Positions 27,418 through 37,940 of a DNA stretch of 64,000 nucleotides are shown one piece after another (the stretch's first letter is position 1; each line of letters begins with the position of its first letter). The stretch covers positions 248,001 through 312,000 of the forward strand of contig WBMZ01000342.1 of the NCBI GenBank assembly GCA_013400975.1, in the 5' to 3' direction. A program made the position numbers and the translations under genes. Under the pieces are notes generated by a model that was not told the DNA's origin, did not search any database, and saw only the letters and a program-made list of their open reading frames with translations. The DNA is from Atrichornis clamosus (lineage: Eukaryota > Chordata > Aves > Passeriformes > Menuridae).

Positions 27418-27843
27418 CATTTGAGATTTGTTATTCAACATTCGAGATTTGTTACCAATAATTTCAGATGGTGCGAGATGGTTAATGAGAGCCTAGGCTA
27501 TGAGGAAAATAGAGGAAGGAGCAGAAAGATAATAAGGTGGAAAAGCCTCAAGTGAATCAAAAGGGAAGGTGCATAAGAGAAATAACAGAAGAGGGGAGAA
27601 AGCCCTTAGGAGCAGCCGTGAAAGTAGTCTTAGTGTGGTACTCAGGTACATATAATTTTTAAAAATATATATTTTAAAATTAGCATGTTGACAGAAAGAC
27701 TTCTGGCCTAGACTATTCCCTGGCATTAAAAAAAGAATAAATCCTTCAGAGAATACTTGATGAAAAAACAATTGTCAGTGAAGTTCTTAGCACGACAATC
27801 AACAAGCCAGCAATCCTCCAAAGGAGTGGAAGGACTGAGCTAA

Positions 27844-28179
27844 GCATCTGAGCTCACGTCAGAGCACGATGTGGCTTCTGCCATAGCTGGAGAGAAGAGG
27901 GATGAGTTTATGAAAACAGCGTTCATTTGCATACAAGGGAAACCAAGCCACCAAACTGACTGGTGGAACAGGCAGGCCATACTCCCAAGGGAACAGCAGC
28001 TTAACCAACAGATGTTTGCTCAAATAGCAAACATGTGGAACCTTCCGGTGATGGATTTATTCAAATCCAGGTGGCCAGGAGCCAGGAATATGAAAAAGAA
28101 GCAGGGTAAAAGTTATATTTATAGCTCTTTACTGGCCCAGCAGATTACACTTTTCATGAATGAGAGAGACATCAGTTAG
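27844..28179 (+). pseudogene. Fossil retroelement frame: RNase H end and linker, DIRS-like
   Basis: The frame is open from about 27844 to the stop at 28179. Counting residues from the GTG at 27871, residues 21-24 read IQGK, 29-34 TDWWNR, 39-41 PRE, 43-52 QLNQQMFAQI, then MWNLPVMDLF to residue 64 and KSR. DIRS-order retrotransposons have the same series after their RNase H domain: an IxGK block, ADWLSR, a PxEWxL block, an FxxI block, then W-G-x-P-x-x-DLFASR. The order and spacing agree, although key residues are altered (S to N in the NR pair, W to Q after PRE, A to K after DLF). Residues after 68 no longer match what I recall. It is a short relic of one element and not an active gene. A different retroelement order with a similar linker is possible. 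Confidence 0.5.
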
Positions 28180-29164
28180 CAAGTTCTATAAGGCCCTGAT
28201 TTTCTGAGGTCTTAGAGTGACAAGACCCAATTCATTCAGACATGGAAAAAAGAAAATTAGCTGACTAGGAGGTTGCAAAATTCTTCCCTCAGAAATGCCC
28301 TTACTGCTGCCCTTGACTCAGTTGAGATTCATAGCATGTGTGCAAGCATGGGAAATGTCCCAGCTCACACCAGATATTTTTCCCGGGGATTTTTTTTTAC
28401 TTGGAATAAATCTATCATACATTCCACATTTTTTCCTTTGTCAGGTATCTTGGACTTTCTAAACCTCTTTAGATAACCATTGCAGCTCTTAGGGAATTCA
28501 AATGTTTGTGTGTCTGTTTTCAGATGACATAAAACTATCTAGTTCCCCTATCATATGCATGTGAACAAGAATGGTGCTTGATATTTCACTGAGCTTTTTT
28601 ATAAACTGTTGCCTTTTCCTTTTTATGTTGAAGTGGTACTTAGGGACCTATCTCCTAGTCCAGGATCCCGGGTCTATGGGCACAGTATGTGTACAACAGC
28701 AGGATAGTCTGTTCTCAGAAGATTAGATCTAAGAGACAACAGATGAAAACAACCACCAGCAAAGTATGAGGTAACACTGGAACTAGACTGCTCAAGTGGA
28801 AAAAGACTGAAAAAATCTCATTTTCAGTTTGGAATTCCATGATGCAAATTTATAAGCAATAACGATCTTCTGAGAAGGGCTCCCATTTATTCTTCCATAA
28901 AGTTGGTTTGTTTTTGCTTAAAGAGCATAGAAAGATGACCACTGGCAGAGTGGTCAGAGAGTTTTAATGGGAGCCTTCAGAATTAGGCAAAAGCCATATT
29001 TTGCAAAGCAAACCAGCTTCTCCTTTTCAGACAGAGCAGTTGCAGCTCTGAGTTAACTTGTGTGTTTCATCTGTTTGATGTACCCCTCTGTTGTCTCTTG
29101 CCTGAGATTGCAAGGTCCCAGAGGAAGAAGCTGCATTTTCAGTTGTGTGTTTGCACAGTGCTAA
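28180..29164. other. Non-coding stretch, nothing recognised
   Basis: No feature supported. The sequence just downstream of the retroelement relic may contain more of it, but no further motif is readable in any frame. Confidence 0.45.
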
Positions 29165-29390
29165 AAGCAGATTGGGATTCCTTTGTGCTAGGCACTACAC
29201 AAATATGTAGGAAGAGAGTAGACTCTGCCCCAAAGGACTGTCAATCTGTTATAGGCAGGCCAGATAAAGGATGAAAGACAGAATGGTTAGAAAGGTACCA
29301 AAGGTCAAATCATGGCAGAGCTACATATAGGACAAAGTCTCCTGACATTCAGCCTGTTGTTCTGCCACTGGACTACCCTGCTGCTGCGAC
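29165..29390 (-). mobile_element. MIR-type tRNA-derived SINE (MIR1_Amn-like), nearly full length
   Basis: Read on the minus strand, the element begins with a tRNA-like head (GGGTAGTCCAGTGGCAGAAC), continues with GTCAGGAGACTTTGTCCTA and TAGCTCTGCCATGATTTGACC, and ends with the tail blocks CAGTCCTTTTGGGGCAGAG, ATTTGTGTAGTGCCTAGCAC and AAGGAATCCCAATC. The head, core and 'TTTGGGGCAG ... GTGCCTAGCAC' tail are in the right order for the amniote MIR-related SINE family. It is highly diverged and has lost part of the middle. Both ends are recognisable, which is unusual for such an old SINE in bird DNA. Confidence 0.8.
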
Positions 29391-31435
29391 TGCACTCGGA
29401 ATGTGTTTCCTGTGCCTTGTTAATTTGTCAGAGGAAAATGTTTAGTGTTGTGAGGCATTTTCCCCCTATTTAAGAAAGCAGGAGAGTGTATGTGAGAAAG
29501 CATATTTGTTTGGAAGTTTGCAGATGAGGCACAGTTTGCACTAACTGAAGTATTTATTGCACTAACTGAAGTAGAACAAGACCTGTAATAAGGATTGCTT
29601 GTGTAAAAAAAAAAGTTAAGTTCTATTTTTCCAGATTGAATCATTTGGCTTCATAAAATCTATAGCTTCTCCCTAAAAACTTTATCTTGCTTTATTCTCA
29701 TTCTACTACTGCTGTAATGATATAAGTTGGTGAAGTCTTTTATTGTGAACGAGGTCATCAAAATATCTTCCAGTTTTCCACCATGGTTTTTGTCCAAAAA
29801 AATTGTCACATTTGGTAGTGAAGAGATGCATATTAGGTACTGTCCAAGGAGTGAAATATATATACCAAGATGTTCAGGTGCACATTTATTGCATAGCACT
29901 GAGGATATGGAGTCATTTGAACAGAAGATGTCAACTTCAGCCCTAGCAAAGAGGGCTTTAATACTGCACAGATGGAGAAGGCAAAACCTCTATTTTTGAA
30001 AGTGTCTCTGAGAAGCATGGGAGACAATATAGTTGTAGCTCTGGGAAGTTTTGCACTTCATTAATTCTATTTAATATCCAGTAAGAACCAAATGCACAAA
30101 CCTCAGTGCTTGGCACTGTGAATGACTTGAGTGCCTCTATTTTAAGGTGAGACCTATTCCTGTTGAACCTTATGGATTTGCCCCTTATGAATGCCCCTAC
30201 TGCCTTTGACCTCCATTAAGGTATGAGAAAATGATCACAGGCTCAGTATTTCATCCAGGGAGCTGAGGCAATTCTAGCCTGTGAAAAGCACCCAGAATTT
30301 TACAAGATTGCAAGAATTGCTGTGCGGTATCCTCTGGATGTTGTTGTCACTCAGGGAGACTGAGATATGCACTGAAGGAAAAGCTTCTCTGCCTGATTTC
30401 CTAATGCTAAAAGGAAATACTGTAATGGGTTCTGTAAGCCCATGTTGGGATGTTTAAAAGTATTTTTTCATATGTTGATTAAGTTCATAAATACATAATA
30501 ATAAAGTCATTGTTATGTGTGTCTTTAAAAAAAATTAATTTCTATATTTAAAAAGAAACAAGGAACTTGTTTAATTTTCTGGGAACATTGTCCAGTGAAA
30601 CAACTATCTTCCCTATGGACCAGTAAAATTATTGTAGAGCTGCCAAAACTCATCTTGAAAAGTAATAGAAAATTCTGCAACTTTGGCTCATATAAGTGAG
30701 ATGGCCATTGCACAATGCTTCTCCAAGTTTAATTAATCTTACTTTGAGCATTAAAGTTACTTGAAGTGGATTTGATTTTAAGACTTTTGTATACTACCAG
30801 GCACAACTGACTTACCTATCTTCAAGAGAGAGGTCTATTGGTGTTTTTTCCATCAGTGTAAAACTTTTTTTGCTGCAGTTAATCCTTATCTGTCTGTCTT
30901 TATGATTTCAGTATTGTTTCATGTATTCCTACGCTTTGCCCGAACTCTTAATTTACACATTTGGTTTGGCTGAGTCCCTTTCACCCTGCCTACAGATTTA
31001 TCCCATGTCATCTCCTCATAGCAATTTATAACCTCTATAAAATGTCATGTAGAGTTGCTTTTTATATGTTTCTGAGTAATGGTTAGAAAGAATTGCATAG
31101 GGAATCAAAAATCTAATGAGCTGTACATTATTTTACTATTTATAACCAGAGAGTAATCATTGACAATATTTGGCAATTTTACAGCTAAGAGCCTGGACCA
31201 TTGTGCTTTTGAATGTAATTTATTAAGCAAATAAAACTCTTATTGGTAGCGGGTCCTGTTAAAGCTGTGGCACCGCATGAGTTCCAGGCACATACAGCTG
31301 TGGAAGTTTTGCAGTACCTGCATACATCTTGCATGTCTGGACACTAATATTTTACACTTACTTCATAGTTTTATTTATTCAATTGCTTTTATGCGCTTGA
31401 TTGGGCTGTTACCAGCCATTTATAGTAGAAACCTT
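29391..31435. other. Non-coding stretch with one short direct repeat
   Basis: AT-rich. It contains the 17-base direct repeat at 29536-29573 (listed separately) and no recognisable repeat family or exon. The block 31120-31250 looks compact and free of repeats. Confidence 0.5.
29536..29573 (+). repeat. 17-bp direct repeat, period 21
   Basis: TTGCACTAACTGAAGTA occurs at 29536-29552 and again at 29557-29573, separated by TTTA. It is a simple local duplication. Confidence 0.9.
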
Positions 31436-31458
31436 GGGTGGGGAAGGAGGGGGCAGGG
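31436..31458 (+). other. G-quadruplex motif
   Basis: Four G-runs of at least three: 31436-31438, 31440-31443, 31449-31453 and 31456-31458, with loops of one, five and two bases. This satisfies the usual G3+N1-7 pattern. It stands alone in AT-rich surroundings. Confidence 0.7.
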
Positions 31459-32449
31459 TGAGAAGTAAAATGCTTTTATTCTGGGAAGATTTAAATCCTC
31501 ATTTTATGAGGCACGGTTTTTAGTAAGTCTCAGCAGTGCAGAAAATGTCCAAAATATTAGTGGCTTACAGCAGCAGAAAAAAAATCTTGGAAAATAGCTT
31601 GATGGGAAAAAAATTACTGGTGCAAAATCACCCTGCAATAAGTGGGAATGAATTCAGCACTGTTCCTGAACTGATTGTGGAAGTTTAATTCCTTTCTTAC
31701 CTGGACTAGTTTCTCCTAATAGAGTTGTTTGACTCACTAGAAGGAAGTCTTGCAACACTGTAAGGAATTAATATAATCTCATTGCATGAGTTCATAGCTG
31801 TGTGTATAGGTAAATAAGTTTGGTTTTATTTCTTTCACAGTGATTTGTATCTAGCAGGAAAAACTTTTCTGGTTTGTTTGTTGTTTTTTTTTGATGCTTA
31901 AATGATTGTGGTTGTTGTTGCCCCCGTGACTCATATGGATATAAATCAGGATTATTTCCCCTTCAATTAGTGAGATTATACCAATATAAAACAGACATAA
32001 CCAAAGCCCACCTGCATCATATGTGTTAAAGAGGAGTTAGACCAAAGGCTGCTTGGTTATTCATGTGGCTAACACTTTTGTCACTTGATTAGATCTTGCT
32101 ATTTGCATAATGCCTTTAAGCGAATTAAAATACCAAGGGGTTGTGCTACTTGCATAAACATTTGCTTTGGGAATTAAATGCAGTTATTAAAAACCTTATC
32201 TCCTCAACATCTCTGTTAATTGATGGCAATTTAACAGAAGTGAGGAAAGAAGGAGATAGTGGATATTGAAATGGTGAGGTATGTGTTTGTATGTGTTAAA
32301 ATGGATAGTTTGCCCTGGGTTGTACTACTGACTTTTCTTTGCACAGATTGCTTTTCCATCCTTCAGAGGCCAGTACTGTGTGTGAGAAGTAATAGCACAG
32401 GGACTAGAAGACGTCTTACTATTTCCATGGGTTGTTTTTGTGGGTGAGC
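31459..32449. other. AT-rich non-coding stretch with octamer/homeobox-like motifs
   Basis: No coding sequence. Between about 32040 and 32240 the sequence is dense in factor-like motifs, including a perfect octamer ATTTGCAT at 32101-32108, a second TTGCATAAACA, and several GAATTAAA/TTAATTG sites. No repeat family is recognised there. It could be a conserved enhancer, which is inference. Confidence 0.3.
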
Positions 32450-32477
32450 TTTTTTTTTTTTTTTTTTTTTCTTTTTT
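32450..32477 (+). repeat. Poly-T tract
   Basis: Twenty-one consecutive T (32450-32470), one C, then six T. On the minus strand it is a poly-A tract. No retroposed gene is visible beside it. Confidence 0.95.
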
Positions 32478-32638
32478 GGTCACCCACAATTGCAGGTTGT
32501 TTGGGAGCTTCTCCACATTCTGCAATCAGATATTGGAACATCTCCTGTTGTCATGGCTGCTGTTATTACTTTTAGCAATATTTGCCTCAAGACGCAGTTC
32601 TGTCCAGAAGTGGTGCAGACTCTGGGAATACAACTCTT

Positions 32639-32850
32639 GGAATCATGTAATCAAAGAATCATGCAATCACAGAATCACAGACTGTCTTGGGTGGAAAGGA
32701 ACCTTAAAGATCCTCTAGTTCCAACTCCTCTGCCATGGGCAGGGAACCTTTCACTAGACCAGGTTGCTCAGAGCCCCATCCAGCCTGGCCTTTCAGCACT
32801 TTCAGGGTTGAGGCACCATATACGGCTCCTGGAAAAGAGGCAGCACTCAC
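32639..32850 (-). mobile_element. CR1 LINE 3' UTR with extended terminal octamers
   Basis: In antisense orientation the window reads 'CAGAATCACAGACTGTCTTG', 'TGGAAAGGAACCTTAAAGAT', 'CCTCTAGTTCCAACTCC', 'CTGCCATGGGCAGGGAACC', 'ACTAGACCAGGTTGCTCAGA' and 'GCCCCATCCAGCCTGGCC', which is the CR1 3' UTR. At its 3' end (left side) the minus strand shows five successive GATT-headed units: GATTCTGT, GATTGCAT, GATTCTTT, GATTACAT, GATTCC. CR1 copies usually carry two or three. The 5' boundary near 32850 is approximate because the match fades. Confidence 0.93.
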
Positions 32851-33715
32851 GATGTGTCTCCTTGCTGCTGTCAAACGTGGTGTACCCTGTCACAGAGCAT
32901 GGGTTTGCAGTGCCATTCTACCTCGTCACATGGCAGATTTAGCTTTTAAAACAATCCCTGCCTCTTCTTTTTTTTTCTTCTCAGAGACAAAAAGGAAAGC
33001 GTGCCTTAGGCTGGTTCAGATGGCACCAGTGGGTTGAAAAGTCTGTGAGAATGAGCAAACCTTCTTCCTGCATTAGTATTAACCAGGATATCCTGTTCCT
33101 TGATCATCGCCTCAAGGATGAGGGGATTTTCATATACAGTATACCTTGGTTTGTGGCTGAGAAAAGAAGAGACTTCATCCATTTTAGGAATCTTGCAGGG
33201 GGGTGGCCATGGCAGGGGGGGAGGAAAAGTTAATAGGAAACAGATTTAGAAAAATATTGTTTCTATTCTTCTGGGTGAATAAATCAGTGACTGAAACAGC
33301 TTGATAGCTGTAACCATAACCTGCTACACTGCACAGAAATAAATATTCCCTTTAGGTCACTGTCTACATACCGTATCATATCTGTGTGCTTGGCAACGAG
33401 TTCCTGCCATGTGCAGTAAACAGTTGTGAGACAGCAGACAGGGGAAGGTAGAGCTGCGTTTTTTAGCAAAAAATGGTTGGAAAAATATCATTCCTGGATA
33501 TTAGTAATGCATCACTTAGATTTCACTACACCATGTTTATGTCCTGAGTGCCTGGGTATAATTTGATTGCCTGTGCAAACATACAGTTAAACCATACCTG
33601 AAAGATCAGGTAGCTATGCTCTCCTCAACAGCATGAGTCATTTCATACTGGGCCATTTCTCTTCTCTGTTGCATTTATTTTTTAGTACTTGTACCAGTAT
33701 AAACAGCAGGAGAAT
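32851..33715. other. Non-coding stretch, nothing recognised
   Basis: Two G-runs of six and seven lie at 33197-33223, too few and too widely spaced for a standard quadruplex motif. No gene or repeat family is supported. Confidence 0.5.
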
Positions 33716-33788
33716 ATAGCTGATGCAACATCCTCCTCATTGCTAGCTTGAATAGCTGATGCAACATCCTCCTCATTGCTAGCTTGAA
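33716..33788 (+). repeat. Perfect 36-bp tandem duplication
   Basis: The unit starting TAGCTGATGCAACATCCTCC and ending GCTAGCTTGAA occurs at 33717-33752 and, without any mismatch, at 33753-33788. Zero divergence between copies means a recent event or gene conversion, a likely length polymorphism, or an assembly artefact. Confidence 0.97.
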
Positions 33789-34642
33789 TTAAGTTTGATT
33801 TTATATACACAAAGTAATTTTCACATCTCAGGGAAGTACTTTCAAGTTCATTTACAAATAAAGCTGGGAAAGGTCTGTAGATTATTTTGTTTAATTTGGG
33901 TTACTAGTTGCTGCTTATTTTCAATATTGCCTTATAAACCAAAATATCTATGCTTTGCATTTCACACCTCACAAAACGCTTCATTAAACAACACGTCTTC
34001 CCATGCCTCCCCAAGCCCATGTACCTCAGGTGCCACAGCAAAAGTAGCACTGAAAACTTTGTTAACTTCACGTTTTCATTCAGATTTACTGACACAAGCA
34101 TGTTACAACGGGGGAGTGTTGGCCACTGCCTTTACAGAGTTTCTCTAATTATTGAACTAGTACCTCTAGGGTCCAGTAAAGCTTTGCACTGTTAGTTAAT
34201 AATAAGGTAACTGAACTACTCCTTTTCTATTTTTTTTTCTTTTGATTTCTTTGGTACCTTCTAGCCTTTCTAAAGGGAGCCCCCACCTACTGCAGTAAAC
34301 TGTAGCTGTAGCCTTGATAACACAGTACTTGGACAATAAGGTCTCAAGGGGTGCTTACTGAAAGAGATTAAACTGTAATTAAACTGCCCTATGAGTAAGA
34401 AGGGTAAAGGAAAAAAAAAGATTTGTGGTTTTCATAAAGCAGAAAAAAATACATTCACTGGTGTTTACAGCTCAGAGACATTTTTTTCCCCTCCATCTTG
34501 ACTACAAAACAATCTTATTTTTAGCTGGACAGGGTTTTGCAGTAGTGCCATATCAATCCCACAATCCTCTTCTTTGAAATAATTGCAGCGAGTTAGTCCC
34601 CAGTTAGCACTAACTGACTGAAAAGCAGGAAAGAAACATTTA
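33789..34642. other. Non-coding stretch, nothing recognised
   Basis: The 117-codon plus-strand frame at 33795-34148 has no recognisable motif. No repeat family is seen. Confidence 0.5.
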
Positions 34643-34723
34643 ACACACATGCATAGAAGTGGATGAAATTTACCATGAAAGTATGAATTTATGTAAGCAG
34701 TCTGCAGTTCTATGCATGTGTGT
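34643..34723. repeat. 16-bp perfect inverted repeat, 81-nt hairpin potential
   Basis: ACACACATGCATAGAA (34643-34658) and its exact reverse complement TTCTATGCATGTGTGT (34708-34723) flank 49 bases. Inside, AAATT and AATTT can extend the stem with asymmetric internal loops. The total length is in the range of a microRNA precursor, but the internal loops (7 and 17 bases) are larger than usual. It could equally be a chance or MITE-like structure. Confidence 0.85.
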
Positions 34724-37700
34724 ATATATATATGATGGGGCCTTAATTGAACATGCAGCTATATAATATCCTTTTGTTTAGGCTCAAAATTGCATTGGGA
34801 GGTTGAGGGGGGTTTTTTGGGTTTTTTTTTCCTTTTTTTTTTTTGTTAACCCCTCCACTTATCAGCTCAGCTATTAAATATTGTGCCTTTTCAGCTATCA
34901 GTCTCTGATCAGCACAGTTAGTGCATTTTACCTTCCAAGGAAGTGCACTTTGAGCCAGCTGGAGCACGAAAAATGTAGGAGCTGGAGAAAGTCATAATTG
35001 AAACAGGCGACTGCTCCAGTACAGACAGGAAATAAAAGGAAGACGGGGCCCTTCAATGTATTAAATTAGATGTTTCAAATTCAGACAGTATCAGGAAAAA
35101 GAAGACTTATGTTAGAAAAAAAAAGGTAACAGTAAGTTCATTCAGCTGAACACCCAGCCCTCCCTTCTTCCCCCCCTTAACATGTGTTTTTGCTGGAATT
35201 TTACTCTGATGCACTGAAGTGCAGAAACTACACAGACCCCTCTGGTTGCCAAACAGCAGAGTAGCAGGTCCCTGTATTAATGTTATGCTGTCCGTATTTT
35301 CTTCCCCTTCAGACAGTCCTTGGGTATTCTCTTTCTGTAAATTAAGCATGAAATTATGTTGGTCTGAGGAAACAAGATTTCAGCTGGTCAGTAGTTAGAA
35401 AGAAAAATATATTGTACCTATAGCAAAAATGTAAGTTGTTTTTATTTCCTGCAAGTTTGAGATATGCCTGTTTCACCTCTCTATACATAGTGCATGCTCG
35501 TGTACATATGTACATTTCTATGCAAAATAATTTCTTCTTGCCATACAGCCACCACCTAGTGTTGCTGATTTGCATGGTTTTATCCTGCCTGCAGAGTTTT
35601 CTCTGTGGTCACGTGTGTGTGAATACATAGGGCATGACAAAGAATGAAGATTTTTATTAGTTCAGAGTTTTAAATGACTCTATTATCCATAAGTAGCTGT
35701 ATGTGAGCTCTTATGGATCATTCCAAGCAAGTGCCACCAAAAAGCCCCTGTTACACTATTCCATTGTGCAGTCAGTGAATCTGCAACATGCATTTTATCT
35801 TTTGGTTTTGGTTTTGGTTTGTTTATTTTGCAATTTAATAGCAACGTACAAGATATAATAATTGTATTCTTTCATCTTTGCCTCTAAAATGACCTCAGGG
35901 AAATTACCCAACATTACAGCTTGTCAAGATTTTTGTAAATTCAAAATATAATTTTCATTTTGATGAAAAGCATTTTTCTGTTAGTAATTGAAAATATTTT
36001 TTCCCCAACAACTGAAATCTCTGTATTTTAAAATATGAAGCATAATACACACAGAGGTAGGCCAGAATCTATTAAAGTCTGACCAATTGGATACATCTTG
36101 CTTTATGCCTTGAATCCTACTAAAGTTGGCACTTTAGGAAAACAGAAATCTTTGGCTCAGAACAATTAGGATTTACAAAGCATATAAATTACAGTAGGAA
36201 TGCCTCTAATCACTCATTTACCTTCGAAAATGCCTCAAGGGTTTTGGATTAGAAGAGAACCATTACAAAGATTAAGATGAAATATCTTAGAAGCAAATGG
36301 ATATAGGGGAAAAGTTTTTTTTTCTGTTGGAATTTTTTTTCATGTCATAAGAGAAACAGTTTTGAGGCATATGGTGTGTAAACAAAAAGCTATTTACTGG
36401 GACAATGGGAGTTTTAAAAAGTGAAACAGACACATGGAAGCCTGATAAGGAAGCTGGAGGAGTAAAAAAATAGATGAATCATGAGATGAAGTAAATTCCT
36501 TAGCTGTGTTAGGGTTCTGTGCAGTTCTTGGTTGTCTCAAAAATTCTAGCTCAAAAGTAGAGCATTGATTTTACATATTATCTTCATTTGAGCTGTCTAG
36601 GTTGTTCCCCCTTTTAAAGATATGATCATTCCTTTTTTCTGTCTTTTGCCATCTTATGTGCACGCTACCCTTTTGATATGCACACAAGGGCTAATTAGAT
36701 CCTAGAATAATCAGATGACAAGGAGGTGAAGCTTGGTAGAATGATGTTTTGCATCCTTCTATCTGGTCACCTGAGGAGGTGTTGCAGCTGTTTGACTAGA
36801 AGAAGTTATTTGAAATGGAGGATCAGTTGGTTAAGCAAAGGTACGTGTATATGCAGTGTGCAAAATTCTGTATCTGTTTTCTAGATTCCTGTAGTACTGT
36901 CATTCTTTCTCAGTTTCTTTGTAAGTTTTTCAGTGTTTTTAAAGATAGCATGGCAGCACCATATTTGTGAAGGAATCTCTCATTGCAACTGCTTTTGTAT
37001 TTTGTACAAATGCCAATAAGGAGGGATCAGGTGAGTAGCACAAAGGAATGCAACCTAGATAGAACTAGAAGTTGCCTCTTGGGCTTAGAAGTTCTGGAAA
37101 GTTGCCCAGACATGGAAGGAAACCAGCACGTTTGGTTGAATTCTTATTGCTGAACCATGGGGAAAAGAATTGCTGAAAGTTAGGTTCTTCTTGGTGATAT
37201 CTTTGGGCTGCAGGGTTTTGGGGGGTGATTGGCTTCTGTAATTTTAGGCATTTGGTTGTGGGGTTGGTGGGATTTTTTCCTTGTTATGAGATGGATGGGA
37301 GGTGAAAAAAGTTGGGGTTTTTTTGCTGCAGCTCATTTTTACGTAAGTGTCATATAGTAAACATGCATGCTTGTAAAATTGTAAAATGCAAGAGACTTCT
37401 ATGTTACATGGATCCGTATCTGGTAATCCCTTTTTTTTCTTAAAAATGAAGGACATCACACCAACTTGCTTTTGCTGCTGAAATTAAGTATCCCTAACAC
37501 TTGGCTTGAAAACATGTGACTGTGTTAAAAGAAGTATTTTCCGAGTAAGCAATCCAGAAAATATCTCAAGTGATTCAGCTCACAACTGACTCTTTGGAGG
37601 ACAAATGTACAATATTGTGCCTAGGGTAAAGTGTGCTTATGGGAAATTATTAGTGCAAAATTGGTGAAAAAATTACATGTTTTCTCTTTACATTGTGAGC

Positions 37701-37866
37701 AAAATGGTACTGTGGAGTGAGAGCTGTGCTTATGTCGTGTGAAATGTAGAGGTCTGCGTAGTGAAATAGATGTGTGTTTCTCCAGGCTCTAGCTTGGGTC
37801 TCGGAAAAGGGAATGCTCCATTTTAATGGCAGCCTTCTCAAGAATGTCCATGCAAAACCAAGCCAA
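34724..37866. other. Non-coding stretch with T/G-rich tracts
   Basis: Contains a G/T-rich tract at 34795-34852 and a GGTTTT-type repeat at 35801-35823. The block 36060-36240 is compact and free of repeats. No exon or repeat family can be supported. Confidence 0.5.
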
Positions 37867-37940
37867 GGCTGGGATTTCCAAAGACTTAGGGAATGTTCGT
37901 AGATTTGTGTGGGAGTAACTAATCTGACTTTGAGGAAGCA
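37867..37940. repeat. Possible ancient amniote palindromic repeat relic
   Basis: The order GCTGGGATTTCCAAAGACTT, then a TGTGGGAGTAACT block, then CTGACTTTGAGG, resembles the relic family whose arms read 'GGGATTTTCAAAGGCACTTAGG'. Divergence is high and the assignment is from memory. Confidence 0.3.

Noticed and set aside
32490..32942. 150-codon plus-strand frame
   Set aside because: It runs through the antisense CR1 copy, so the frame is an accident of the repeat.
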